From Noviluteimonas sp052115395 (GTDB taxonomy: Bacteria > Pseudomonadota > Gammaproteobacteria > Xanthomonadales > Xanthomonadaceae): a stretch of DNA of 64,000 bases. The notes below the pieces were generated by a model, which worked only from the letters and a program-made list of their open reading frames with translations, did not search any database and was not told where the DNA came from. The stretch is from NCBI GenBank assembly GCA_052115395.1, contig JBFRGO010000001.1; one strand, written 5' to 3'. Below, in pieces: positions 1-9,137 of this stretch. A program made the position numbers and the translations under genes. How positions within the stretch are numbered: position 1 is the stretch's first letter; each line of letters opens with the position of its first letter.

Positions 1-937
1 CGCGCGAGAAGGCGACGATGCGATCGCGCCCGCGCGACTTGGCGAGATAGCACATCTCGTCGGCGCGATAGAGCAGCTCGTAGGCGCTGAGCTTGGCGTC
101 GGCGAATTCCAGTTGCCCGATGCTCGCGCCGATGCGGAAGACCTCGCCCTGCCATTCGAAGGGATAGGCGGCGATCGCACGCCGCACTTTTTCCGCGACG
201 TAGCTGGCCTGCTCGGCCGCGGCGTCTTCGAGCAGGATGGCGAACTCGTCGCCGCCCAGGCGCGCGAGCGCATCGGATTCGCGCAACTGGCTGCGCAGCA
301 GCTTGGCGAGCTGGCGCAGCAGTTCATCGCCGGCGGCGTGGCCGGCGGTGTCGTTGACCGGCTTGAAGTGATCCAGGTCGAAGTACAGCAGCGCGTGGCG
401 CGAGCCGTTTTCCTTCGCGCTCTGCACGGCACGGCGCAGGCGCGATTCGAAGGCGCGGCGGTTCGGCAGGCCGGTCAGCGGATCGTGGTGCGCCTGGTGG
501 GTGAGCTCGTCGGTGAGTCGCTTGGCGGCGGTGACGTTGCGGAAGGTCACCACCGAACCGAGTACCTGGCGCTGCTCATCGACGATCGGCGAGACATTCC
601 CATCGACCAGGACCACGTGGCCGTCGCGGCGCCGCAGCATCGTGAAGTGCCAGTCCGATTCGGGCGACAGCGGATCCATGCCATTGCCGTGCTCATCCAC
701 GAATCGCACCACATCGCCGAGCGGGCGCTCGAGGGATTCGGGTTCGGTCCAGCCGGTGAGGTGGGCGGCGACCGGGTTGAGCAAGGTGATCTTCCCGTCG
801 AGGTCGATGATCACCACTGCGTCGGAAATGGCACGCAAGGCCGCGACCGCGAACCGGCTTTGCTGCCGGCAGGTCTTCAGTTCGCGCTCAAGGCGCGCGG
901 TGGCCGCATCCTGCGGCGGGTCTTGCGAGTGGTCCAC
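1..937 (-). CDS. PAS-GGDEF diguanylate cyclase, C-terminus cut by window edge
   Basis: Predicted cytoplasmic c-di-GMP synthase. About 312 codons are visible on the minus strand and the frame runs off base 1. A PAS-type sensor domain occupies roughly residues 25-150 (motif AISDAVVIIDLDG). The linker HDPLTGLPNRR follows, and then a GGDEF domain with an intact GGDEF signature at residues 228-232 (bases 242-256). An RESD inhibitory-site motif (RxxD) lies five residues before it, so both catalysis and product inhibition look possible. The GTG at 935-937 is chosen because an in-frame stop lies upstream and no ATG lies between. A C-terminal EAL domain beyond the window cannot be excluded. Confidence 0.82.
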   Translation of the reverse strand, partial: MDHSQDPPQDAATARLERELKTCRQQSRFAVAALRAISDAVVIIDLDGKITLLNPVAAHLTGWTEPESLERPLGDVVRFVDEHGNGMDPLSPESDWHFTMLRRRDGHVVLVDGNVSPIVDEQRQVLGSVVTFRNVTAAKRLTDELTHQAHHDPLTGLPNRRAFESRLRRAVQSAKENGSRHALLYFDLDHFKPVNDTAGHAAGDELLRQLAKLLRSQLRESDALARLGGDEFAILLEDAAAEQASYVAEKVRRAIAAYPFEWQGEVFRIGASIGQLEFADAKLSAYELLYRADEMCYLAKSRGRDRIVAFSR

Positions 938-1136
938 GGTCGGGGGAAGGGGCTGTGGGTACCGCAGCGTAGGGGGCTTACTGCAAAGGTCAGGTGACGT
1001 TCATTCGCGTGAGGTCGCGGTTGTCTTCACGCCTTGCGCATTCAGGAAATCACCGGCCCCCATGACCTTCGGTATATGCGCCGTTGCGGGCTTCGGGCGC
1101 CATGATGGCGTCCCTTCGACCGGAGAGCCCCGCCCC

Positions 1137-3227
1137 ATGCAGCACCGCATCGGCTGGATCCTGACCACCGCCCTGATCGTCGGTTGCAACGCGCAACCGC
1201 CGGCCGACAAGGCGGGCACGCAACCTGCAGCGGCAAGCACCGCCACCGCGAACGCGGCCCCCACCATCGGCATCGACCTTGCCGGCATCGACAAGTCGGT
1301 CAAGCCCGGCGACGACTTCGAGGAATACGCCAACGGTGCGTGGCGCAAGAAGACCGAAATCCCCGGCGACCGCGCGAGCATCGGCACCGGCTTCTACGTT
1401 TACGAACTCTCCGAAAAGCGCACGCGCGACCTGATCCAGAACGCGGGCAAGTCCAACCCCGCCGCCGGCAGCGACGCCCGCAGGATCGCCGACTACTACG
1501 CCGCCTACATGGACGAGGCGACGATCGAGAAGCGCGGCCTGCAGGCCATCGAACCGGATCTGAAGGCCATCGATGCCATCGCCGACACCAAGGCGCTTTC
1601 GACCGCGCTCGGCGGCCAGGTCCGCGCCGACACCGATCCGCTGAACTCCACCAACTTCGATACCGAACACCTGTTCGGCGTCTTCGTCTCGCAACCGCTC
1701 GACAAGGCCGGCACGCAAGTGCCCTACCTGATGCAGGGCGGCCTGGGCATGCCCAATCGCGAGTACTACCTCGCCAAGGACATGGGCGACAAACGCACCG
1801 CCTACCTGGCCTACATCGAAACGATCCTCACCGCTTCGGGCACGCCGGATGCCAAGGCCAAGGCGAAGGCCATCTTCGACCTGGAAACCAAGATCGCCAA
1901 CGCGCACGCCGACGTCGTGGAAAGCAGCGACGTGCACAAGGCCAACAATCCCTGGCCGATGGCCGATTACGCCAAGCGCGCGCCGGGCATCGACTGGGCC
2001 GCGTTCTTCGACGCGGCCGGCCTGTCGGGCCAGCCGATCGTGCTCGCCTGGCAACCTGGCGCGATCACCAAGCTCTCCGCGCTGGTGAAGAGCGAGCCGC
2101 TGCAGACCTGGAAGGATTACCTGCGCTTCCACACCATCAACCACGGCGCGGGCCTGTTGCCGAAGGCGTATGCGCAGGCGGCGTTCGACTTCTACGGTCG
2201 CCAGTTGTCCGGCACCGAGAAGCAGACCGATCGCTGGAAGCGCGGCATCGGTTCGACGAGCAACGCGCTCGGCGACGCGGTCGGCCAGCTGTACGTGAAG
2301 GAATATTTCCCGGCCTCGTCAAAGGCGCAGGTCGAGGACATGGTGAAGAACATCGTCGCCGCCTTCGACGATCGCCTGACCAAGCTGGACTGGATGCAGC
2401 CGGCGACGAAGGAAAAGGCGCGCACCAAGGTCAAGCAGATGCAGGTGGCGGTCGGCTATCCGGAAACCTGGCGCGATTTCGGTTCGCTGGAAATCAAGCC
2501 CGATGATGCGCTGGGCAACTACCTGCGCGCGGAGAAGTTCGAATACCAGCACCAGCTCTCCAAGCTCGGCAAGCCGCTGGATCGCCGCGAATGGTGGATG
2601 ACGCCGCAGACGGTCAACGCGGTGAACCTGCCCTTGCAGAACGCGCTGAACTTCCCCGCCGCGATCCTCGAAGCGCCGTTCTTCTCGCCGAAGGCCGACG
2701 CCGCCGCCAACTATGGTTCGATCGGCGCGGTGATCGGTCACGAGATCAGCCACAGCTTCGACAACACGGGCGCCGAATTCGACGCCGACGGCACGCTGCG
2801 CAACTGGTGGACCAAGGAGGACATGGACCACTTCAAGAAGGCGGCCGCCGCGCTCGCCGCACAGTACGATGCGTACGAACCGCTGCCGGGCGTGCATCTG
2901 AACGGCAACCAGGTGCTCGGCGAAAACATCGCCGACGTCGCGGGCCTGGGCGCTGCCTACGCCGCGTATCGCAAGTCGCTCAACGGCCAGGAAGCGCCGG
3001 TGATCGACGGGCTCACCGGCGACCAGCGTTTCTTCCTCGCCTTCGCGCAAGCCTGGCGTGCGAAGACGCGCGATGCCGCGCTGCGCGCCCAGATCATCGG
3101 CGATGGCCATGCGCCTGCGCGTTACCGCGCGCTGACGGTGCGCAACCTGGATCCGTGGTACCAGGCCTTCGACGTGAAGGACGGCAAGATGTACCTGGCG
3201 CCCGACAAGCGCGTGCAGGTCTACTGA
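1137..3227 (+). CDS. M13 family zinc metallopeptidase (neprilysin/PepO-like) lipoprotein
   Basis: Predicted periplasmic, membrane-anchored zinc endopeptidase of 696 residues, the usual size of bacterial M13 enzymes. The N-terminus has a short signal peptide ending in the lipobox LIVGC. The open frame extends far upstream, but the ATG at 1137 is chosen for the signal peptide and a GGAG element just before it. The zinc motif HEISH is at residues 535-539 and the third ligand is E596 in GENIAD, with D600 after it. The peptide-binding element (NAF/Y-type) appears as NALNFPA. The protein ends in KRVQVY instead of the cysteine-containing tail of mammalian neprilysins. It stands alone and is followed by a strong hairpin terminator. 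Confidence 0.93.
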   Translation: MQHRIGWILTTALIVGCNAQPPADKAGTQPAAASTATANAAPTIGIDLAGIDKSVKPGDDFEEYANGAWRKKTEIPGDRASIGTGFYVYELSEKRTRDLIQNAGKSNPAAGSDARRIADYYAAYMDEATIEKRGLQAIEPDLKAIDAIADTKALSTALGGQVRADTDPLNSTNFDTEHLFGVFVSQPLDKAGTQVPYLMQGGLGMPNREYYLAKDMGDKRTAYLAYIETILTASGTPDAKAKAKAIFDLETKIANAHADVVESSDVHKANNPWPMADYAKRAPGIDWAAFFDAAGLSGQPIVLAWQPGAITKLSALVKSEPLQTWKDYLRFHTINHGAGLLPKAYAQAAFDFYGRQLSGTEKQTDRWKRGIGSTSNALGDAVGQLYVKEYFPASSKAQVEDMVKNIVAAFDDRLTKLDWMQPATKEKARTKVKQMQVAVGYPETWRDFGSLEIKPDDALGNYLRAEKFEYQHQLSKLGKPLDRREWWMTPQTVNAVNLPLQNALNFPAAILEAPFFSPKADAAANYGSIGAVIGHEISHSFDNTGAEFDADGTLRNWWTKEDMDHFKKAAAALAAQYDAYEPLPGVHLNGNQVLGENIADVAGLGAAYAAYRKSLNGQEAPVIDGLTGDQRFFLAFAQAWRAKTRDAALRAQIIGDGHAPARYRALTVRNLDPWYQAFDVKDGKMYLAPDKRVQVY

Positions 3228-3255
3228 GAAGCGCGATCCTCACGCATGTGACGCC

Positions 3256-3290
3256 GACGGGCCGCCTCGCGCGGCCCGTCGTTGTTTCAC
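3256..3290 (+). terminator. Rho-independent terminator after the M13 peptidase gene
   Basis: A 10-bp stem (GACGGGCCGC / GCGGCCCGTC, 3256-3265 and 3271-3280) with the loop CTCGC is followed by a short T-rich run (gttgttt). It lies 28 bases after the peptidase stop codon. Confidence 0.75.
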
Positions 3291-3429
3291 GGGCGACCGA
3301 TTCCGTTTGTTAACCATCGTTCTCCCGTTGAGCCGCATTCGCTCCACGCGATCTTGACTGCCTCGGCAGGAAGGTGGCTTCAACGCATCGCGATGGTGCG
3401 CGCCGGGGGAACAACCAGGTGCCGGACTG

Positions 3430-6024
3430 ATGGACCGGAGGACGCGCCCGCTCGAAGTCCTGATGGTCGAGGACTCGCCGGCCGACGCCGAGCTGATCCT
3501 GCGCGCCATGCGCGATCTCGGCGTTCCGATCCGGCACCGCCGCGTGACGAATGCCGCGGCCCTGCGCGATGCACTGGCCGATCGCACGCCCGACATCATC
3601 CTCAGCGACTTCGCCCTGCCCGCCTTCAGCGGCCAGGATGCACTGAAGATCGCCAAGGACCTCGCGCACGACACGCCGTTCCTGTTCGTCTCCGGAACGA
3701 TCGGCGAGGAGCACGCGATCGAGGCATTGAAGTTCGGCGCCGACGACTATGTGTTGAAGGACAACCTGCGCCGGCTGCCGTCGGCGATGGACCGCGCGAT
3801 CCGCGCCGCCGACGAGCGCGCCGAACGCGTCCGCATCTCCGCAGCCTTGCGCGAAAGCGAGGAGCGCTTCCGCAGCATCGTCGAATCGAGCCTGGACTGG
3901 ATCTGGGAAATCGACTGCGAGGGCGTGATCGTCTACAGCAACGAGGCGGTGCGCGACATCCTCGGGTACTCGGCGCAGGAATTGATCGGGCGCAACATGC
4001 TCACCCTGATGGCGCCTGCGACGCGCGCCGCGGTGGAGGCGTTGATTCCGCACTACCTGGTCGGATCGGGGCGCTGGCGGCGTCGCAACATGACCTTCCT
4101 GCATCGCGACGGCAGCGAACGCGTGCTGATCAGCAACGCGCGTTCGGTCCACGCCGACGGCGTGACCGTGCTGGGCTTCCGCGGCACGCATCGCGACGAC
4201 ACGCAGCGCATCGCGCAGGACCGGAAGATCCGCAAGCTCGTGCGCATCCACTCGGTGCTCGGCGCATTCGGCGCGCAGGTCTTGCGTGCCACCGATCGGC
4301 GGCAATTGCTGGATCGCGCGTGCGAGATCTCGGTGGACGAGGGCGGGTTCCGCGCGGCCTTCATCGTCGAACGCGCCGACGGCCACCTGCGCTTCGTCGC
4401 GCGTTGCGGCGCGCCCGAAGCGGTGGCGGCGATCGCCCACGAAAACCGCATTTCGCTGGCGGATCAAGGCCATCAGCGCGCCGAGTATCCCGGCGTGCGC
4501 GCGATGCGCGAAGGCCAGACGGTCGCGATACAGGACCTGAGCGATCCGCGCCTGCCCGAGCCACTGCGCAAGACCATGCTGGCGGCGGGTGTGTGTTCGG
4601 AAATCGCGCTTCCGCTCGGGAACCCGGCGTGGGGCGTGATGTTGTTGTTCTCCGAACTCGCGCAACGCACCGACGCGGAAGAGACCGCGTTGCTCGCGCG
4701 CCTGGCGGGCGACATCGCCCACGCCGCCGAATTCCTCGACAAGAGCGAGCGGCTCGAATTCCTCGCCTACCACAACCCCGTCACCGGCCTGCCCAACCGT
4801 GCGGAACTGCGCGAACGCCTGCCGGGCATGCTGCGCGCATCCGGGCCGCTCGCCGTCGCCGTGCTCGACGTGCAGGGCATCGGGCGCATCAACGAATCGC
4901 GCGGGCGCGACTACGGCGATGCCTTGTTGAAGCAAGTCGGGGAATCGATCGCGCGCATCGATGCCTCGGCGCTGGTCGCACATCCCGAATCGGACAAGTT
5001 CACCGTGGCCTGGCCCGCCGATCGCGACGATCTGCAGGCCGCCGCCGCGCGCCTGGATCGCTTCCTGCATGAACTGAGCCAACAACCCGTCGTCGTCGAC
5101 GGCGAATCGGTGTACGTCACGATGTCGGCGGGCCTGGCGCTGTCGCCCTTGCACGGGCAGGACGGCGAATCGCTCGAACGCAGCGCACTGGCCGCACTGG
5201 CCGAGGCGAAGAAGCGTCGCGCGCGCGTGCTGCCCTTCACCGAAGACCTGCGCGGTCGCGCGGCGCGCCGGCTCGAACTCGAACGCGATTTACGCAACGC
5301 GATCGAGGCCGATCAGTTCACCCTGTGGTTCCAACCGAAGTTCAACACCGCGACGCAACGCCTGCTCGGTGCCGAAGCGCTGCTGCGCTGGCGACTTCCC
5401 GATGGCACGATCATCGGCCCGGCCGATTTCATCCCGGTGCTCGAGGAAACCGGGTTGATCGTACCGGTCGGGCGTTGGGTGCTCAGGCGCGCGATCGCCA
5501 CCGCCGCGCGCTGGCGACAACACCATCCGAGCATCCGCATCGCGGTGAACCTCTCGGCGCGCGAATTGCGCAGCGCCGATTTCCTCGAAGCCTATGCCGC
5601 CATCCTCGGCCCGCATTCGGCCGAACAGGCCATCGACATCGAAGTCACCGAAAGCCTGCTGATGGACGATGTCGACCGCAGCACGCACCTGCTCGACCGC
5701 CTGCGCGAACTGGGATGCCGCGTGGCCATCGACGATTTCGGCACGGGCTATTCCTCGCTCAACTATCTCGCGCGGCTGCCGGCCGACGAGATCAAGATCG
5801 ACCGCAGTTTCATCGCGCTGCTGACGCAGTCGCCCGAAACGATGGGCCTGGTGACCAACATCATCACCCTCGCCCACTCGCTGTCCTTGCAGGTGGTCGC
5901 CGAGGGCGTGGAGGAAGAGGACCAGGCCAAGCTGCTGCGCCTGTTGCGCTGCGATGCGATGCAGGGCTATCTGCTCGGCAAGCCGATGGCGGAGCAGGAT
6001 TTCACTGCGCGCTTTTTCGAGTGA
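3430..6024 (+). CDS. REC-PAS-GAF-GGDEF-EAL c-di-GMP phosphodiesterase
   Basis: An 864-residue cytoplasmic signalling protein. The order is: receiver domain (about 8-125, phospho-acceptor D60 in ILSDFALP), PAS domain (about 140-260), GAF domain (about 275-430), GGDEF-like domain (about 440-590) and EAL domain (about 610-860). The GGDEF site is replaced by HPESDKF (from residue 518), so cyclase activity is unlikely. The EAL domain keeps its expected catalytic motifs: AEALLRW (E649), NLSAREL, EVTESLL, AIDDFGTGYSS, EIKIDRSFI and AEGVEEEDQ. It is therefore most likely a c-di-GMP hydrolase controlled by phosphorylation from an unseen kinase; no histidine kinase lies next to it. A bidirectional terminator follows. 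Confidence 0.9.
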   Translation: MDRRTRPLEVLMVEDSPADAELILRAMRDLGVPIRHRRVTNAAALRDALADRTPDIILSDFALPAFSGQDALKIAKDLAHDTPFLFVSGTIGEEHAIEALKFGADDYVLKDNLRRLPSAMDRAIRAADERAERVRISAALRESEERFRSIVESSLDWIWEIDCEGVIVYSNEAVRDILGYSAQELIGRNMLTLMAPATRAAVEALIPHYLVGSGRWRRRNMTFLHRDGSERVLISNARSVHADGVTVLGFRGTHRDDTQRIAQDRKIRKLVRIHSVLGAFGAQVLRATDRRQLLDRACEISVDEGGFRAAFIVERADGHLRFVARCGAPEAVAAIAHENRISLADQGHQRAEYPGVRAMREGQTVAIQDLSDPRLPEPLRKTMLAAGVCSEIALPLGNPAWGVMLLFSELAQRTDAEETALLARLAGDIAHAAEFLDKSERLEFLAYHNPVTGLPNRAELRERLPGMLRASGPLAVAVLDVQGIGRINESRGRDYGDALLKQVGESIARIDASALVAHPESDKFTVAWPADRDDLQAAAARLDRFLHELSQQPVVVDGESVYVTMSAGLALSPLHGQDGESLERSALAALAEAKKRRARVLPFTEDLRGRAARRLELERDLRNAIEADQFTLWFQPKFNTATQRLLGAEALLRWRLPDGTIIGPADFIPVLEETGLIVPVGRWVLRRAIATAARWRQHHPSIRIAVNLSARELRSADFLEAYAAILGPHSAEQAIDIEVTESLLMDDVDRSTHLLDRLRELGCRVAIDDFGTGYSSLNYLARLPADEIKIDRSFIALLTQSPETMGLVTNIITLAHSLSLQVVAEGVEEEDQAKLLRLLRCDAMQGYLLGKPMAEQDFTARFFE

Positions 6025-6035
6025 GCATGCATCAG

Positions 6036-6066
6036 GAAAAAGGCCGCCTTTCGGCGGCCTTTTTCG
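6036..6066. terminator. Bidirectional Rho-independent terminator
   Basis: The stem AGGCCGCC / GGCGGCCT (6041-6048 and 6053-6060) is flanked by AAAAA on the left and TTTTT on the right. It can stop both the plus-strand phosphodiesterase transcript and the minus-strand OmpA-family lipoprotein transcript converging on it. Confidence 0.85.
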
Positions 6067-6081
6067 CAACGTTCCAGGCGA

Positions 6082-6768
6082 TCAACCGCCCGACTGCTGC
6101 TCCACCGGGACCAGCGTGATCTCCACGCGGCGGTTCTGCGCGCGGCCCGATTCGGTGTCGTTGCTCGCGATCGGACGCGTTTCGCCCGCGCCGACAACGA
6201 TCATGCGCTGCTGCAGCACGCCGTGCGAACCCAGGTAACCGGCGACCGAATTCGCGCGACGTTCCGAAAGGGCCTGGTTGTACTGGTCGGTGCCGACACT
6301 GTCGGTATGGCCGGCGATTTCCACGACCGTCTTGTTGTATTGCGTCAGCGTCTGCGACACCTTGTCGAGCACGCCGCCGAATTCCGGCTTGAGCGTCGCG
6401 CTGTTGAAGTCGAAGGTGATGCCGCTGGGCATGTTAAGCGTGATGTTGTCGCCCTGGCGCACGACGTCCACGCCGGTGCCGGCCATGTCGCGGCGCAACG
6501 CGGCTTCCTGCTTGTCCTGGTAAGCGCCCACTGCGCCACCAGCCAACGCACCGACGCCCGCGCCGACGAGCGCATGCTGGCGGCGTTCGACGGCGTCATC
6601 GCCGGTGAGCAAACCCGCCGCCACGCCGATCGCGGCGCCGATCAACGCGCCACGCTGCGTGCGGTTCGGATCGTCGGGGGCATTGGTCTGGCCGGTGTAG
6701 GAAGCGCAACCGGAGGCGGTCAACGCGAGGCCTGCGGCCACGAAACCGGCGATCATCGAAATCTTCAT
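6082..6768 (-). CDS. OmpA-family lipoprotein with glycine-zipper region (YiaD-like)
   Basis: A 228-residue outer-membrane lipoprotein. The signal peptide ends in the lipobox TASGC. A glycine-zipper segment (about 40-85) follows, and then a C-terminal OmpA peptidoglycan-binding domain (about 115-220) with the motifs IAGHTDSVG, LSERRANSV and NRRVEITLVP. The known role of this domain is to tie the outer membrane to peptidoglycan. The start at 6768 is chosen over an upstream ATG because AAGGAG sits about ten bases before it and the signal peptide begins there. Confidence 0.92.
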   Translation of the reverse strand: MKISMIAGFVAAGLALTASGCASYTGQTNAPDDPNRTQRGALIGAAIGVAAGLLTGDDAVERRQHALVGAGVGALAGGAVGAYQDKQEAALRRDMAGTGVDVVRQGDNITLNMPSGITFDFNSATLKPEFGGVLDKVSQTLTQYNKTVVEIAGHTDSVGTDQYNQALSERRANSVAGYLGSHGVLQQRMIVVGAGETRPIASNDTESGRAQNRRVEITLVPVEQQSGG

Positions 6769-6874
6769 TCTGTGCAGCTCCTTGCTTGGGGGACGTCCGC
6801 TGAATACGGGCGCCAAGCTAAGCAGAGCTACGTGCGCAACGGGTGAGGAGCCCGCATGCGCGTTCAAGAAACAG

Positions 6875-8323
6875 TCAGGCCATCAACGCTTCGGCGGCGA
6901 CCGAATCCAGTTCGCGTTCCCAATCGCCCATCAAGGCCAGGTACAACAACTTGTCGAATTCCGGACCGAAGCGGCGGATCACCGCATCGGGGTCGGGGAT
7001 CAACTTCGCGTCGGCGATCAAACCGAAATGCACGCGGCCGTTGTAACTGAGGATCGAAATGCCGACGCCGATGGAGCCGCTCTGCGGCACCCAGAACATC
7101 ATCTCGCGCACGGTGCAGCCGGCGAAATACAGCGGTTGCTGCGGGCCGGGCACGTTGGTCGCGACGGTCGTCGCCTTCCGGCTCAGGAGCTCCAGCGCGA
7201 GCGATTGGACCGCCGGCGGCGCGACGCCGAGCGCGGCCAGCAGCCCGAAGGCGACGATCGCCTGCCGCGAGGCTTTCAACTGGTGCATGCATTCGCCGAC
7301 GTATTCCAGGCGACGCAGCGGGTTGGCTTCGCCTACCGGCAGGTCGAGGAACACCAGGCCGAAGTGGTTGCCGAGTTTCTTCGCGTGTTCGAGCGGACGC
7401 AGGTTCACCGGCACGGTCGCCCGCAACGTGATGCCGTCGATGTCCGCACCGCGTTCGAGCATGTAGCTGCGCAATGCACCGGCGGCCGCCGCCATCAACA
7501 CGTCGTTGACGGTGAAACCGGTCGCGCGGCCGACGGCCTTGACCTCGTCGAGGTCGAGCGGCTCGGCCCATGCCACACGCTTGGTAGTGCCCAGATCGCC
7601 GCGCAGCAGCGAGGGCGGATCGTCGGGTAAGGCGAGCGCCTGCAGCAACTCGCGCGCGATCTCGCTGCCTTCCTTCGCGAGCAATGCGCCGAGCGAAGGA
7701 TCGCGATAGATCGCCATGCCCTGCCCGAGCATTTTTCCGCCGAGTTTCATCGCGCGTTGCGCCGCGCCGACGCGGTGCGCGACCGGTGCGCCCTGCTCCT
7801 TCAACCACGCCTTGTCCAGGTCGCTGCCCTTCGTCGGCGTGGGCGAGGTATCGGTGAGCGAGAGCAGCACCTGCACCAGCGCCATGCCGTCGGCGTAACT
7901 GTGGTGGATGCGCGCGACGAGCGCGGAGCCGCCGTCGTAGGTTTCCACGAGATGGAATTGCCACAGCGGGCGACTCGCATCCAGCGGCGTGGACGCAAGC
8001 TGGCTCACATAGCGCTCGAGCGTGCGCTTGCCGCCCTTGCCGGGCAGTGCGGCCAGTTGCACGTGCCAGTCCAGATCGAAGTGTTCGTCGTCCTGCCAGT
8101 ACGCGCCCGCGGGGGTTTCGACGGGCTTCTGGCGGAAACGCGCGTAGTCGAGGAAGCGCGTCTTGATCACCTGCTTCAGCGCCTTGAGCGACATCGGCTC
8201 GGCGAACATCAGTACGCCGGTGATCATCATCGGATTGGTGCCGCGCTCCATGCGCAACCACGCGGTGTCGACCCGCGACATCGGTTCGCGCGTTTCGCGC
8301 TTGCGGCGGGCCTTCGTGGCCAT
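6875..8323 (-). CDS. Wax ester synthase / diacylglycerol acyltransferase family protein
   Basis: A 482-residue O-acyltransferase of the bacterial WS/DGAT family, which joins acyl-CoA to fatty alcohols or diacylglycerol to make neutral lipids. The catalytic HHxxxDG motif is present as HHSYADG at residues 140-146. The N-terminal region (SRVDTAWLRMERGTNPMMITG) and the C-terminal NVPGPQQPLYF region are typical of the family. The length is normal. A GAGAGGA element precedes the ATG. No fatty acyl reductase or phosphatidate phosphatase gene is adjacent, so the actual substrate cannot be read from context. Confidence 0.9.
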   Translation of the reverse strand: MATKARRKRETREPMSRVDTAWLRMERGTNPMMITGVLMFAEPMSLKALKQVIKTRFLDYARFRQKPVETPAGAYWQDDEHFDLDWHVQLAALPGKGGKRTLERYVSQLASTPLDASRPLWQFHLVETYDGGSALVARIHHSYADGMALVQVLLSLTDTSPTPTKGSDLDKAWLKEQGAPVAHRVGAAQRAMKLGGKMLGQGMAIYRDPSLGALLAKEGSEIARELLQALALPDDPPSLLRGDLGTTKRVAWAEPLDLDEVKAVGRATGFTVNDVLMAAAAGALRSYMLERGADIDGITLRATVPVNLRPLEHAKKLGNHFGLVFLDLPVGEANPLRRLEYVGECMHQLKASRQAIVAFGLLAALGVAPPAVQSLALELLSRKATTVATNVPGPQQPLYFAGCTVREMMFWVPQSGSIGVGISILSYNGRVHFGLIADAKLIPDPDAVIRRFGPEFDKLLYLALMGDWERELDSVAAEALMA

Positions 8324-8377
8324 GCGGCATTCCTCTCCGGGATTGCCCGGGAGTGAATCACGCCCGGCGCGACACGG

Positions 8378-9079
8378 TCAACGCGCGAAGGCCTGCGCCG
8401 CCCTCGCGCGTGGCAATGCGCGGCGTGCCGACAGCAGCAGCGCGAGCACGCCGGCTTCGATGCCCCAGACCGACCACGGCACCCCGAATGCGGCCGGGAG
8501 CATCGACGCGCCGTCGATCCATTCGCCGTAGACCAAGCGATCGACGAAGGGGACCGGGAGCAACGGAAGCATCGGCAACAAAAAGGCGCCGACGAATACG
8601 CGGCCACGATGCCGCGCATCCAGCGCACGCCAGCACGCCCACATCGGCGGCAGGCCAAGCGCGAGCACCGTCGCCACCGCGATCCATCGCCCCGCGTCGG
8701 GCGCGGCCAGGTCCCACAGCACGCCTTCGTCGCCGCCGCCCATCGCCGCGGTGAACAGGCGCAGGAACGCCTTGTTCGCGATCACCAGCGCGAAGCCCCA
8801 CCACGGATCGGTTCGGCGCCGCATCGCGCGCACGACCCACGCCATGCCGAGCCACATCAGGGCGTAACTCAACGCCGGACCGGCCGCCGTCGTCCACGGC
8901 CAACGCGCGCCGCACGCCGGGTCGAGCGCGAACAAGGACAGACTCATGCGGCCAGGCGCGCCGCACAGCCATGCGCCGCTGGCGTGGTGCGTGAACTCAT
9001 GCGCGAAGGAGGCGAGCCAGGCGAGCGCGATCAATGCGACTAGGCCGCGCGCCTGCAACGCGAAACGATAAGTGCCCAC
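8378..9079 (-). CDS. Predicted membrane protein with an HExxH motif, unknown function
   Basis: A 233-residue protein with about five or six hydrophobic segments. The GTG at 9079 is chosen because GGAGG lies at ideal spacing and a longer frame would run into alr. The first membrane segment ends with HEFTHH (H27, E28, H31), followed by a cysteine-containing loop and the segment AAGPALSYALMW. This recalls the HExxH plus AGP arrangement of M50-type intramembrane proteases. I see no clear second-half DG motif, so protease activity is only a suggestion. The gene lies between the acyltransferase and alanine racemase genes on the same strand. Confidence 0.72.
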   Translation of the reverse strand: MGTYRFALQARGLVALIALAWLASFAHEFTHHASGAWLCGAPGRMSLSLFALDPACGARWPWTTAAGPALSYALMWLGMAWVVRAMRRRTDPWWGFALVIANKAFLRLFTAAMGGGDEGVLWDLAAPDAGRWIAVATVLALGLPPMWACWRALDARHRGRVFVGAFLLPMLPLLPVPFVDRLVYGEWIDGASMLPAAFGVPWSVWGIEAGVLALLLSARRALPRARAAQAFAR

Positions 9080-9137
9080 GGCGGGCCTCCGGAACGGCGA
9101 CCCGTATCGGATACGCGCATCCGCGCGCTGGTTGCGG

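Noticed and set aside
501..1136. N-terminal extension of the M13 peptidase upstream of 1137
   Set aside because: The extra sequence overlaps the PAS-GGDEF coding region on the other strand and has no family similarity. The signal peptide begins at 1137.
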